Assembly (NCBI GenBank): GCA_965178125.1
Contig: CBCXTV010000007.1
Span: forward strand, 1 to 54,615
Reading direction: 5' to 3'
Origin: Bilabrum cf. latius
Lineage: Eukaryota > Bigyra: Bicosoecida > Bigyra > Bicosoecida
Length of the DNA: 54,615 nucleotides
The translations under genes and the position numbers were made by a program. Numbering within the stretch: the stretch's first letter is position 1; the number at the start of each line of letters is the position of its first letter. Under the pieces are notes generated by a model, which was not told the origin of the DNA, did no database searches, and saw only the letters and a list, made by a program, of their open reading frames with translations. This document shows, one piece after another, positions 15,561-28,871 of the stretch.

Positions 15561-17228
15561 TCACTCCATCCACAACGGGTCTTTGACCCACACGTATGTC
15601 TGGTTGCCAAGAATCCACGCGCGGTCCTCGGCGGACAACGCTTGGAGAGCCGTGTCCCAATGATTCGATGTGCACACCATGCGTGTTCGATGAGTGAAAA
15701 TTTCATACTCGTAGCAGTTCGTGGACGAACTTGCAAGCTGTACGCGGGCCGTCGACGCCTGAAAAAGCTTCCGCTCCGCCACAACGACCGCGGGACTGAC
15801 CTCGTCGAACAAGATCAATCCGTCCCGTTCCCAGTCAAAATCTTTTAGTGACGGCAACGTCTGGCCCGAAACAATTCACTTCGAACACACGCATGCCTTC
15901 GGGCTGTAACGTCCGCGCGAAGGACGTTTTTCCGGTGCACGTTGGACCGTCCAACACTAGGGAAGCGGTAACGCTGCATCAAAACGCCGTATTGACGGAG
16001 CCAACCTTCGACGTCCGGCAGACTCCTCCACGTGCGACGTTGCAACGCGAAGTGCGCATCAACCGCGCGGCGGTACGCTTCCACGCGCTCGCGCGCGCGC
16101 GCCCGGTCCATGAGACCAAGGGTCGGATAGATACCGAGTCGCACCAATGCCCACGCGCTCAAGAAGCGAACGCGCCGACTCCGTCGACAACTTTTCGCTC
16201 TGGGCCAGCTGCATGACCCACAGCGCGTGCACGGGGTAATCGCGGAACGGCTGCCGGTCGGAATCAGTCCACAGATGACCGACTTTCTCGACACAGCAGT
16301 AAAAGTATGGAAGCCACTCGCCGACACCGTTGCGCGACCGGCCCTCGAAACGTTCGGGAGGTCGCACGTGCGGGGAAACGCCACGAAACGACGTTGCCCC
16401 GTGACTGAGCACGCGAAGGAAACCGGGCACCGCACCTCGGAGAAAGCACACGTGAAAATGCACTTGAGCGCTCCCGCTCTCGGTGAAAGGTCTGCGGACA
16501 TATCTCCGCACAGATGGCCCGGTGCGTTGCTCCGATGAACTCCCCAAGCGCGTGCGCATAGAACACCAAACGTCGTGCCAGAGACGCACAACGTCGGCAC
16601 GACGCATAAGCAAAAGCGCAGCGTCGTCAACGCACGCGCACGGCACGCACCTCCGCATCCGCAAAAAGCCATTCTGCGGAAATGAAGGTCAGAAAAGTCC
16701 TACGACGCGCGCCACATGACTCCTTGTGAGGCATCAGGAGATCGGCGACTGGATCGCGGTCTATGTTGGCCGCCGTCAGGTACAACTGCGACACGGCCTT
16801 CTTCGCTTCCAAAGACAATGAAGCGAACTTGACACGAAATTCACGGAAAGACTTCGCACTCGTCAGGGACGGCCCCTGCACCGCCACAGGCATCTCCAAA
16901 CCTCTCTGGACGGCTCGCATAGAAACAGACGTGTCCGACCGCTCAAAAAGTCCCGACGCTGCCTGATGGTCCGGTCCTGCATGCTCTGCACCGTCGGAAT
17001 ATCGCCCAAGGACGCCGCTAAAACCTTCCACTGGGCAAAAGGCTCCTGAGCGGAACTATCAGTTGAGACAGCAGCTCCAGAAGAAGAAGACGACGTGGAC
17101 GGAGTTTGCGCGACGTCGATATATGACGACGCCAGAACACCCTTCGCAGACATACGCCGGCGCTTCAACTTGGGCGACGACGCGACAGCCACGTCATCCG
17201 ACGACGGCGCGGATGACGATACATTCAT
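15561..17228 (-). pseudogene. Rep-like HUH/SF3 gene, copy 2, frameshifted
   Basis: Same gene as 30241-31904. The start ATG is at 17228 and the stop at 15561. Single-base indels near 15870, 15961, 16121, 16475, 16568, 16643 and 16950 break it into at least four frames. All motifs (HFH, Walker A, Walker B, SF3 motif C) remain recognisable. The indels are mostly homopolymer length changes, which suggests consensus error as much as decay. Confidence 0.72.
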
Positions 17229-17457
17229 CGTCACAGGGACAAGGGAAACACAATGAATGCGAGGGACACACGACACTAGGCCAAACAGCATGGGATTCCG
17301 ACACCGTGCACAAGAACTCGAGCAACAACGCATCTGACCATGCCACACCATTCGACTTCTGCCGGGACCGTCGCAGTCCGTCACACGACCCTGCTCGGAT
17401 GCCCCTGACAGCCGCCGCAAACGCCTCTGTGGGAACTAGGATATCCGCCACAAGACC

Positions 17458-17559
17458 CGGGCACGCGTGCCCGAGGGGACCCTTCGGTCCCGCAAGAGAG
17501 ACGGGGTCCCACCATGTCCTGACGTTTCATGAACGCCGCAAGACCCGGGCCCGGGTCTT
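17458..17559. repeat. Palindrome cluster, copy 2
   Basis: All three palindromes are intact and identical to 2766-2867. Confidence 0.7.
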
Positions 17560-18426
17560 CTGTCCCACATGACACCTTCCACCATCATTGACGTCCCACC
17601 TATCTGCCCCCTCCCACCATGACATCCCAATCATCCACCAATTACCCGCGTTAACCCGCCACACACCACCTGGGGTTGCATCCTTATCCCAACACGTACC
17701 CACCCTTCTCTCTAAGAGTGCTTCTTTTCCCGAATGCCTTTGTCTCTCATGGTCAAAATCCGTGTGCAGCATACAACACATATGACTCCCCCTCGAACTC
17801 GTGGGACACCACGTTCCGGAACACAACTCCTCCACCAACACATGCATAACACTGCCGCCTAGTTTGCGCGGGAACCCTTGCAATGAGGTGAAATCGACGC
17901 AGGCGAAATCCAGAAAGGCCTTGTGGCGACCCCTCTTTTCGCGTCTTTTTGGCCCCCAAAGGGGGTGCCACGGCCCCCTTTTTTTACTCGGCAAAAAGCG
18001 GTGTCACCATTCTCGGCCCTTAAAAATATTAATATGGCGGCGGCACCGCTTTGGGGACACCATGGTTTTTTTCGAGCAAAATGGCCTGTTTTCCTTGTAA
18101 ACCCCTAAAAAACACAGGACGGCGGTGGCACCGCATTTTTTCGAGTGAAATGGCCTTCCCTTTGAGAACTGATTTTCGAAAAAAAAAACTCCCTCTTTGA
18201 TGGTTTCTGTGCTTTTATTCTTGGTCAATCGTGGTGTTTAAACTGTATGTTGAGAACTTTTTGCCGTATTTCGAGTTCACTTTGGGCATTGAAGACTGAC
18301 ATTTTGTAGTTTTCCGCTTCTATGTTGGTTCTTTTTTCTGCGTCAGTTCGTGTGCGGTGTGTTTCGACTGATGGGAATGTGCGTGCTTCCTGCTGACAAT
18401 ACGGGTGCTCTCCGAGCGGCGCCCGT

Positions 18427-18918
18427 TCAACCCTTCTTGGCTTTTGCCTTCGCTGTACGGGCCCTGACAGCCGTCGCGGAGACTGCGTCTCCGGAGGAAC
18501 CGGGTCGCGCCTGCGGAGGATTCTGTCGCATCTGCAGCACTGCGACGAGATCCTCGTCGTTCAACTGACGCGCCTTGCGCTTCAGTCTCGCCTTTCTTCT
18601 CTCTGCGTTTTTGAGGTTCTTCGCGACCTCCTTCTTCAGGTCGCGCGCTCTGTTTTTCTCCGCTCTCATGCGGTCGATGTACTCGAGCAAAGTCTCAGCG
18701 CTCTCTACCATTGCCGGAGGCTTTGGTCGGTCCGATGCCTCCGATTTTGCCGGCGCTGCTTCTACCTCTTGCGCTTCTGCTGTGACCATTACAGCTTCTT
18801 CGCCTTTGTCGATGACGGCATCGACGGACGTGGTCCCAGGCGCACCCCCCGGGGATCGCGGTGGCGAGACGGTTCCGTGATCGCTGTCGGCGTCGCTGGT
18901 GGCGTCCTGGGTCGCCAT
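18427..18918 (-). CDS. Basic coiled-coil protein, copy 2
   Basis: 163 aa, identical to the product of 3733-4224. Confidence 0.7.
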   Translation of the reverse strand: MATQDATSDADSDHGTVSPPRSPGGAPGTTSVDAVIDKGEEAVMVTAEAQEVEAAPAKSEASDRPKPPAMVESAETLLEYIDRMRAEKNRARDLKKEVAKNLKNAERRKARLKRKARQLNDEDLVAVLQMRQNPPQARPGSSGDAVSATAVRARTAKAKAKKG

Positions 18919-20701
18919 GGCGCCGGTGTGCTGGGCTTTGGGACTAACTCGGCTGACGCTGTCGCGGCCGCCGCGCGTCGGGTGGCAATAGGGGAACGCT
19001 CAGCCCGACGTCGGTATGTCATGCGATGCGCGCGTGGAATGTTATGCATTCGCGGGCCATGCAGCAGAGTTGCGAAAACAGCATCGATGTCGACAATGCT
19101 ACGATCCGGGAAGACACTTTGTAAATCATGGAACGATGGCCACTCATGCACATCCTCGGGCACTGTTTGCCACTGCAGTAAGCTGAGAACGCGTTTTGAC
19201 ACACCTACTTGCGAGCCGTCAAGCCCATTGCTGTGGAATGCTTGATCCCACGTGCGTCGCCGTATGACACGTTCGAATGCCGTCAGCACGGCGTGGAAAA
19301 GCGCATGTGGCCATCGCTCGCGCGGCAGCGCGCGCGCGATGCGGAGCTGATATTCATGTTCTATGGCGCGCTTGTAAATTGCGAAGACGTGCGTGTCGCA
19401 AGGCTGGAGCGCCCACGTCATTTTCGCGGGGATTAAATGGTAGTGGAAATTGAGTCGAGATGCCGTATGCCACACGGCGCGACCCAGGTGAGCTCGATAC
19501 GTGTCCGCGCTAACAGTAAAATGATGCGTGTCTCGGAATGCATGGACGGCATCCGCGAGCACGCGCAGCGCGCGACACATTAATTTGGTGGTCATCCACC
19601 CCTTTGCGCCTCGCAAGAGAAGCACATTCGGAGGGAGCGCGAGGCGGAGCGCGTCAAATTGCTCGCGACTCACAATGCGGTCTGAGAAGAGGAATATGGT
19701 CGGCAAGTGCGGTTGGATGTCGCTGTTGTTGGCGATGCAGACGATTTGTGTGATCATGCTCCGCATCTCACGTTTCGGGGTCGGTTGACGCAAGCCTCCC
19801 GCTGCGCGAACTCGGCGTCGGGCCTCTTCCACAAGAAAACCTGCCTGTGAAACTGCCGTCAGCCGGATGCTCGTTTCGTCCATGTTCACGTGGACCGGGC
19901 ACTTGTCCGGCGGCGCGAAGGCCCGCAAGAAGTTGCACCATTTCCACACCGCACGTGCCTCGAAATTCGTTTGGGTCGGCTTTTTGCTCAAATTTGGGGG
20001 GCGTTTTCCGGGTCCAGAGTGTATTTGTTCTATATGTGAGGACCCCGAAACCAGGGCCGCTATATGGCCCCGTTTTGGGTTTCCTTCGTGAAACGTCGGA
20101 CGTGTTTTTGCCACTGTCCGGTGGCCTTTAGGCGTCGTCGATCCACACATTCTGCATCGAGTCGAGGCACGGCTCCGAGCGACACCTGCCAGCGTCGCCG
20201 CCAGCGTCGGCACCACTGTCGGATGCTTTGTCTTCTTCTAGATGCCTCGGGTCCTGCTCCTGCGGATCGGTACCCGTGAGCCTGCGTAATCTCGAGAAAA
20301 ACGTTCGTCGTCGGCGCGAGTGTATTGGCGAAGTTCTGCTCGTGAACCCACCTGTGCAGATTATGTTCTCGCAAGAACCGCGATGTCATCGTGGCAGCTT
20401 GTAGACGCTCTGGCGTCCATGGACGTTGTTGCTCTCGGAGCACACCGTCTTCCGTAAGAGTAGCGTGCCATGCACGAAGATTTGCGATCGCGTCGTCAAG
20501 AGTCGGAACCGGTGCATTCCGCCACTTCTGACGCAGATAAGCTTCTGCGGTGACGACGTCGACGATGACCGCCAAAAAGCGGGCGTGCCCCTCCAGTTGT
20601 GCTATGCGAGCTGTTTGCCGCCGGTGTTGCTCTCTGGCACGACGAACTGCTTGCTGAAGCGTCCGCATCGCGTTCGCGAGCGACGCGATTGTCGCTTCCA
20701 T
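18789..20701 (-). CDS. DDE-superfamily transposase, copy 2
   Basis: Both exons (20701-20186 and 19958-18789) encode the same protein as 4095-6007, with the DDE residues and splice sites unchanged. Confidence 0.8.
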
Positions 20702-21128
20702 GGCCCGAGTATGGTGGTACGATTCGATCGTACACAGCGAAGGAGGATGTGTCTCGAGTCGAGAGCAATGCGGGGCGAGCCACTGATGGGAAGTTTCATG
20801 TCAAGGCCCATTTCCGACAGTGCGCTCGATCCTGAGCCCCCTTTCGAACATGCGCCCGTGCATTGGTGCATGGTATCGGTGTGTCGCGTGCACTTTTGTG
20901 CTGTCGTTGCTCGGCCGGTCGTTCGTGTGCAAATGTCCGCGCGCCCCTGCCGTGCGCGGTAGACTTGCGGGTGATTTCACTTTCCCGGAATTGATTGCCG
21001 GAGCGATTATGCCTGATCGATTCTGCGAGCATGCTGAGATGGAAATGAAGACGGCGACGGGCTCGTTTCATCATTTCGATATGGTGGAGATGGGCACAAC
21101 GAAACTGTCGTTTCGCCAACGTCACCAG

Positions 21129-21487
21129 TGGGCGGGCGGGCGGGCAAGCGGGTGGGCTGGCGGGCGGTCGGGCGTGCGGGCGGGCGGGCGTGCGGGCGGG
21201 CGGGCGGGCGGGTGGGCGGGCGGGCGGGCGGGCGGGCGCGCGGGCGGGCGGGCGGGCGGGCGGGCGGGCGGGCGCTCGGGTGGGCGGGCGGGCGCCCGGA
21301 CGGGCGGGCGGTCGCCTGCGCGGGCGGGCGGGCGGACGAGCGGGCGGACGGGCGGGCGGGTGGGCGGGCGCGGGCGGGCGGGCGGGCGGGTCCTTGCGGG
21401 TGGGCGGTCGGACGCTGGTGGGCGGGCGGGCCGGCGTGCGCGGGCGCGCGGGCGCTGGCGGGCGGGCGGGCGGGTCCGGGCGGGCGA
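21129..21487. repeat. GGGC-type array 2, copy 2
   Basis: Same array as 6435-6793 with one G-to-T type difference near 21391. Confidence 0.88.
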
Positions 21488-21971
21488 GCACGTTTACCGC
21501 CAAACATAACGAACCCTTGATTGCGCAACGGAGATACTGACGACATGAGACCACTTTATACGCGGGACGGCTGAAGGCTCGTTTCCCGGCTGAAGATGGA
21601 GCCGTGATGGTTTCTTCCTCGGCTGAAAATCTCGAAAGCATGTGCATTGACTTACAAGCCTTGGCATCCCAGATCGTGTCACACCTTACACACGACCCAC
21701 ACGGTTCCGGATGCGCCCTGGGGTGGTCGGGGCTGCGGGACGGGAGACCGGTGGGAGGGAGTGAGAAGTATGTGGATGGGGGGTGGCTTGGTCGTGCGCG
21801 TGGGTGTGTCGGGGCGGGTGGGTGGGGATGAACGTGGTGGGACGAGGAAAGGGTTAGGACGGATGGTCGGGCGTGTGGTTGCCTGTGGATGATGTCGGAG
21901 CGCGTCACTTGCGCTCGATCCAAGTCGGTTTCGCGCGCCTGAGTTGCGTAGCCGTGCTGGCGACGCACCGT

Positions 21972-22472
21972 CCGGTGAGCTTGTTCCGTCCTCGCGCCTT
22001 GTTGCCGTCGACGGCTGCCTCGGCGGCAAAGGTGCCGGCCGGCGACTCCAGTGCGCGTGCAACCCGTTCGCGTTCCGCAGTCGTGGTCCAATGCCGTCAC
22101 TCGCAGCGTATCGGAGCGCGACCTCAATATGCTAGCGTGCTTGTCGCGAGCTCGCACACACACATTCGCTGGCCGTGTCATGGTTTGCGCAGCATGGTCG
22201 GCTGTTACGCAAATCGGTTCTTTGTGCGGTCTTCGTCGCACTGACATGACAACGAATGCACCCTGACTACTTGCGGTTCTCGACATAACCCGACAGTATT
22301 CATGCTGCGACCGGAACATGCGAGACCTAAAAATAACCGACAAGCCGGATGATTGTGGAGCGCCGGGTTCGGTTCTCGTGCGGTCGCTTATCCTATAGTG
22401 GTATGGAAGATTTGAGCGTTTTGCATCACCGGGCTTTTCCCGTGCCTGGTGCAAATCGGCTGCTCGAAACGA
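21972..22472 (-). pseudogene. 3'-end duplicate fragment, copy 2
   Basis: Equivalent to 7280-7780; a 2-bp loss near 21980 (GTGAGC for GTGAGAGC) changes the downstream frame, consistent with no coding constraint here. Confidence 0.6.
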
Positions 22473-22767
22473 CTCTGGGCTGGCGGTGGGGAGGCCCGGA
22501 TAGTGGCGGGATGATGCTGGTGGGGGGGGTGTCGATGGAGTGTGCGTGGGGTCAGTCGGGGCGGGAGGCGGGGCTGGTGATGGTAAGGGGGGGGAGATGG
22601 TGGAGCGGACAAATCGCGCGGATGGTCACCTGCACAAAATGTCGGAACGCATGAGATGTGACTGGTCCATTACGCGTTCGCATTTCCCATGTTATCTAGG
22701 TCTGCTGATTGCGCAGCATCATGCGGGACAAGAGTCTCTCTGAAGGCCTCGCCGTCGTCGACGGTTG

Positions 22768-25414
22768 TCACTGCGGCAGCGGCACCGGCTGCCGGCTCCA
22801 GCGCGCGTACGCCACGTTCGCGTCCAGCGGCTGCCGCTGGATGCTGTTCCGCGCGGCGTACACGAAGTCAGCCTTTGTATGCTAGCGTGCTACCCGGCAA
22901 CCCTCACACGTGCGCACGCGTTCGCATCGTGCGGACACGGTTGGCCGCAAGATAGTCCGGCCTTTGTCGAGCCACTGTTGCTTCGACATGAAAACGATGC
23001 CATTTTGGAGTGTGGCGCGGACTGGCGTGACGTCATTGTCGAATGCTATCATCGCAACACTCATGTGCCGAAATTGTTTTGATAGGTTCCTGAATTGTGG
23101 AGTCCCCTGTTTCGCCTCCGTCGGGTTGCGCACCCAGTAGCGGTACCCGAAGCTCTGGCCGATCTGTCTCAAACGGCGCTGCTCGCGCTTGGTGCGCGGC
23201 GCCCCTGACGAGTCGGCACCGGCGGTTTCGACGGTGGGATCGGCGGCAGAAGGCTCGTTCCGACCCGACCGTCCGCCGCCTTTTCCCTTGCGGCCGCGGC
23301 CTTTCGTCGTGGACGACTGCGCCTCGCCTGTGATGTGATGGACGCCCGCCCTCCCCCCGTTTTTTTCAGCGCTATAGCACGGACGTTTCAACTCCTTAGC
23401 CCCAAAAGAAAAAGGAAAATCGGCCACCTTCGTCGCGCGTCGGCGGCCGCAGCGCCCGCGGATCGGCGAACCAAGCGTCCGCGTCCGCTGGGCCTACGGC
23501 CCACGCTGGCATGGGCTCCGGGAACGCCCAATGGCTGAGCCATCGGTGCGCGGCCGGCGTAGGCGCGTCGGCCAGCGTCGCGAGACGTTGGCACTTGCCC
23601 TTCTTCTCGAAGCTCGCGAGGAACTTCTGCCGTTCGCGGGGGTCTTGACTGCGGCGCGTTCCTGGGCACACCCAACGTTCTGTCCACGCGGACGGGCGCA
23701 CCCAACCTGGTCCATGTGCAGTGTCGCAATGGGACACATGCTCCACGCAGGCGCCGATTCCGGGCACGACGTAGCACGCTCGGGCCGCTCGGCCCTTGGT
23801 TCCAAGGAACCATTTCAAGTCCAGGTCCCAGTGCCCTCGGGTTCCCCCGAGTTCATCGGGTTTCTTCATGGACTCCATCATCGTCGTCGCGCCGCTCTTC
23901 GTCACCATGATGAACTGCGATCCGAAGCCAAACTGTGCCTCATCGCGCACGTTCTGTCCCGGCTGGCCGCACGCCCACCCGCTCCAAACGATATCACCGC
24001 AGCTCGCACGATGCGCTTGCGTTGCTATGGCGCACACATCTTCTAGAACTTGTGGGCACGCGATGTGGCGTTCCGTCGGCCGCAACTGGATCGCGACGAA
24101 GTGGCCCGCCTTCGATATGGGTGCGACAACTTCGAGAAATGGAAAGAAGATGCGTACTCATGCACGTGCACGTCGCGTCAGTTCGTCGGCGACTGTGCGA
24201 TCATCACAGGTGGCGAAAGGCTCATGCCTGTCCTTTCTTCACGCTATCATGCCTACTGACCCTTCCCCCTTCAAAAAATACGTGCTCATCCGCCTGTTTC
24301 AGCCGTCGGTCCGGCTGCGGTTGCTGAGCCACCGCAGGGGGCTGGAGGCTCCTGCCTGCGTCGCGCATCGCCTGCAGCTCCAGCGCCACGCTTCCGCGTG
24401 GTCTCGGCGCCGGCGCCGCGTCCGGCTCGAAGCGAAAATCCTCTTCGAAGCACAAAAAGAGGACGTCATCGGGCCAACGCTCGTCGAGCGCCAGCGGGAT
24501 GAAGTAGTCCTGAGCATACGACATGGGGTCACTGGCATGTACTATTGCGCGTATACGCCACCGCTGGCACGACTGTTGTCGGCGACAATGGCACATCACG
24601 TCAAATGCTGATACCAAACACGATCCACACTGTGATGACTCCATGCTTTCCTAATGCGTGCTACCATCCTCCCACCAGCTTCGCACTGTCGTCGACCGAT
24701 CGCATCCTGGTTGCAACGCGGTCGTCCGCGCAATGCAAACCAGTGGTTGCAGCGGCAGTAGCTTCTCCGCCAGGTATGTCCCGGCGTCGTTTGGGTCGGC
24801 GCCGAAGTGCGTCACAATCAGCGCCTGGAATAAGAAATGGTCCGATTGCTCAAAAAGCCAATGAGACATGTGACGAGCTTATGCACGGGACGGCGGTAGG
24901 CTCGTTTCCCGGCATGTAACGGGGCGGCAAGGGCTCGTTCCCCGGTTCACAATTGCGAAAGTTCGTGCATTGACCGACATGTCCTGTCCCGTGAAATCAC
25001 GCCACACATCACAGCTCCTCGAAATGGCGTAAGACCCAATGCTCGGCACAAAAGAATGCGTGTCATGTTACGACTGCTTCATGGGAGCACCACGACTGGC
25101 CGACCGTTCACCATGTGGACGAACCTCTGCGGCTCGAAGTCCGCATAGGTACTTCTGTTGCGCGTGAGATGACCGATCTCATCACGCGCTGACAATCCGG
25201 CATCGACAAGAGTGTCATCGAAATCGATGACGAGACTATCGCTCGCGCTGGCTCTGCTTCCTGCGGCGCGACTTCCGGCCGGTGTCGGCGCTCCGCGACG
25301 CTCCTGCAGCGTGGCCTCCCCGCTGCGCTGGAGCTCCGTCGCGTGCGCTGCGTGGACCGGCAGCCATGTGCCGCCGATGCCTTCGTCGGGCTGACGCTTC
25401 TTCCTCTTCGGCAT
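22768..25414 (-). CDS. Six-exon dinoflagellate-type protein, copy 2
   Basis: Exons at 25414-~25082, 24824-~24665, ~24541-~24282, 24109-23428, 23327-22939, 22872-22768. All inferred splice sites are the same as in copy 1. The intron 4 A-run is one base shorter, which by chance opens a continuous frame across that intron. The protein differs from copy 1 by isolated substitutions (for example Glu for Ala in PDEGIGG, Lys for Glu in WLDKGR). Confidence 0.63.
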
Positions 25415-25831
25415 CGGTGTGCGAAGACGCGCGTGGGCCCGGACGGAATCCATCCCAGTAAAGAAATGACGCGATAAGCGCGGGCGGACATGGATTCCGC
25501 AGCGTTCACATACGTCAGCACATGTTATGTCACGACATGTATATGTGCAATCTGCATCTTACGCATACACCAGCATTTCCGACATGTTTCATGCTGTGAA
25601 ACAAAACCAATCGCCAAATACCCGCAACAAATGAAAATTGGAAATTTCAACGCTCATATGCATAAAATGACAATGTGCATCATCCTCGAGTTGAACAGCT
25701 GCCCGCTGCAGGAGTCGTGAAGGCGCCGACGGCATCCACGCCATCGCACGCGCCCGCGCGCCGGACCCCTCTGGACATGACGCCGAACCACGGCGAAAGG
25801 CTCGTTTAGTTCGACGCGATCACTCACCGCA

Positions 25832-26325
25832 TCAGCCGCCGCGGCGCTGCCACACAGGCGCCGGGGGTGAGCGCGATCGACCGCTGGTCGAGTCCGCGCT
25901 GCGGCGCGCCGCGCGCCGCGCCTCGCCAGCGCGGCGCTCGTCGTTCCACAACTCGCCGCTCGGGGGGACGGTGCCATCTCCGGCACGTCCAGCCACGAAG
26001 GGAAGAAACTCCGCGCCGTTGATGCGCGCATGCAACGTGAGCACACCCGGCGGGCGCTCGACGTTAACGCGCCACGTTGTCCGCACCACCAGTCTGGTGC
26101 TTCCGTCGTCCTGCCGCTCACCGAGACAAGTCACGGAATCGACAGTAAGGGCACCACTCTGGGTGCCGACTTGCCGCTGCAATAGGGCTGTGACCCAACG
26201 CGCGTGGGTATCGCTCGCCATGTGGGCGACAACGCATGCGCACAAACGGGATTTTCCTGAAAGCCATGTATGAGCGCGCACGTAAAAACGCGTGAATGCG
26301 CGGAACCGAATTTCTACACGCTCGC
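25832..26325 (-). CDS. Orphan beta-rich exon, copy 2
   Basis: Same length (494 bp) and phase as 11141-11634, uninterrupted. Confidence 0.45.
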
Positions 26326-27310
26326 CTGCATCAGCATCCAAAATTTCCTCATACGAACTTCGAACCGTGTTTTACGTCGCTCGCAAAATGAAACGCGACA
26401 GCACCATATCAGCATGTCCCCTAATCAATGCTTCGCCCCGCGGTTTCAGAACCTGCCATCCATGCGCATGAATCGGAGACCAAACTTACACAGCAAAGAA
26501 ACAAGGGGGTTAGAAAACAGCGGGAGAAAGCTCAAAACGGCGAAAAATGCGGGACGCACAAACGATGGGAAGGGGGGGGCGAACAAAAGAAATATCCGTA
26601 GGAACACGTCATGTGGTAAAAAAAAAAAATCACTCACAATCCCAAGGGGCCTACATAGGCTCATACATGTTGACACACTGTGCAACAGCATGATTTTGTC
26701 AACCATTATATGACGACATCTGCGAGTTGAGGGCAAAATCGTTTATGCGTTGGATGCAACATTCATGATCACACCGCCGAATATTCCGAAAATTGCCCTC
26801 GTTGTCAGCGACTCTCGGTGGAACGCACGCGTCACCGATGGCCGACTCGTAACAAGAAAATATGAGACATGCTTGCGATCACGTCGGCGTTTGCTTGGGC
26901 TGTGTGCGTACGGAGATTCCCAAACTAGGCTCACGTTAGCCCGAACGACATGATTACGGTTGCAATGACCCAGCGCTATACACGTGCAACACGTCCTGGG
27001 ATGTTTCATCACACTGTCGCATAATCAGGCCCATCATGCGAGCCAAAGACACCCCAGGCCTCAAGAATGAGACGGCGAGGACCTGTGCGACGAGCAAAAG
27101 GACCGAGATTTGGGAAAAGAGCGGGGAGGGTGGGAAGGGGGATAGGCGCGAAAAAAAGGGGATCTCCTTCAGGGACGGACAGGGGAGGAGCGAGACGGGG
27201 GATGGGAAAGGGGGACCCGAATTGGGGCCGCAGGAAGGTGACGAATCCGCGGCCCCGACTTCAGGACCGCGGGGCTGGTTTTGAGACCGTTTCCGGCCCA
27301 GGAAACTGGA

Positions 27311-27353
27311 CACGAAAAAGTGAAGCCCGACAGTCGGGCTTCACTTTTTCGTG
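27311..27353. repeat. Perfect 20-bp-arm hairpin, copy 2
   Basis: Identical to 12625-12667. Confidence 0.85.
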
Positions 27354-27710
27354 CTCGCTTTTCGGGGGCGAAAACAGCACCGAAATCGAGGCCGTTTTTT
27401 GGCGCATGTGGCAGAAATCGAGCAAGCAATGTACACATGATTCCACCTTTGGAAGGACTTACCACCTTCAGTGGCTTCCGTCATAATGTTTCAAGTCATA
27501 ATCAACGAGATCCAGGACGCGACGCCACAACGCATGTGGCCACAACCGACACTTGGCCCCAAACAAACTGTGCTCGAACACCCTCAAGACCAAACGGCAT
27601 CCAACTGACCGGAACACGAAATACACGGACCGCTATTTAAGGATCGTCCTGCATAACGAGACAAGCAAACTTACATGACGGACATGAAACATATCTCGAT
27701 GCGTCTAACT

Positions 27711-27975
27711 GGCGGACGGGCGGGCGGACAGGCGAACGGGCGAACAGACGACTGACCGGATGGGCAGCCGGGCGGGCTGGCGGGTGAGCGGCAGCGGGTG
27801 GGCGGGCGAGCGGCCGGATGTACGCGGACAAACGGGCGGGCGATCGAGCGCGGGCGGGCGCGCGGGCGGGCGGGCGGACGGGCGCGGGCGGGCGGACACG
27901 ACGGGCGGGCGGGCGCAGGCGGGCAGGCGGGGCGCGGGCGGTCGGGCAGGCGGGCGGGCAGGCAGGCGGGCGGGA
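27711..27975. repeat. GGGC-type array 3, copy 2
   Basis: Same array as 13025-13289 with a one-base insertion at its start (GGACGGGC for GGAGGGGC type change). Confidence 0.86.
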
Positions 27976-28163
27976 CGAAATACGAAAACGGGAAAAACAC
28001 GAACGCGCACGGGCTTTTCAAAACACGGCCACAGCCCGAGCCTCGACTGTGATCGTCCGCGCGGGGAGTCCCTGGCGCCGTTCACGCCGCCCACTTGAAA
28101 CGCGCCACGACGGCGGGCGCTGAGGCGACCACGGAGCGGCTCCCCGAACGGCGACAGGCTCGT

Positions 28164-28871
28164 TTACGGGCAAGTGTCGTGCGCCCCGTCCTCACACCCT
28201 GACGAGTCTGTGTCCATCACGGTCGTGATGGGATCCTGTAGTTCCATCGGATGTGTGCACTCCTCAAAATAACCACGCAAATGCTCCGCTGACTCAGCAA
28301 AGACAAGGCCCTCCACCATCTTCTGATTGCCTTGCCCCAGAACAAAAGAGCGAGTGGAGTCTGCGACACAATGCCCAGCATCCACGATTCGAACGTTAAG
28401 ACACACATGAACGTCGACAACGCCCTTCTGGCACATGTTCGACAAGTATGTCTTCGCAGACGTGAAGTCGGAACAGCCGCACCGTCGGCAAACGATGCGG
28501 CCTCGACCACACAAGGTGCGATGCTTCAAATCCGTCAACAATCTATACAATCGTCTGTGCGCCCGCTGCTGACCAGACACTGTAAGCTGGTCATACGCAA
28601 CCATCTCATCGCACATGCCGCACATCAAGCTATCCAGACGTAAAAAACAATCCGCAATGTCAGGAATGTGCATACCAGCCGGCGCCAACACGACTTCGCC
28701 AGGCTTTGCGAAAACTAACTTGGCACACCAGTCCCGCTTCTCAGTTGCCACAAGCACGACACCATCCCGGACGTCAAGCTTCACTTCCATCACACGCGAA
28801 TCCGCCTGGCACATCGAGTTCCGCGAGCGTTTCTGCGTCTCTGTCGCCGCTGCATCCGAACTGCAAGCCAT
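28164..28871 (-). CDS. Cys-rich protein, copy 2
   Basis: 235 aa from the ATG at 28871; identical to copy 1 except for the missing Thr of the 3-bp indel. The hairpin at 28143-28170 overlaps its stop codon. Confidence 0.7.
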   Translation of the reverse strand: MACSSDAAATETQKRSRNSMCQADSRVMEVKLDVRDGVVLVATEKRDWCAKLVFAKPGEVVLAPAGMHIPDIADCFLRLDSLMCGMCDEMVAYDQLTVSGQQRAHRRLYRLLTDLKHRTLCGRGRIVCRRCGCSDFTSAKTYLSNMCQKGVVDVHVCLNVRIVDAGHCVADSTRSFVLGQGNQKMVEGLVFAESAEHLRGYFEECTHPMELQDPITTVMDTDSSGCEDGAHDTCP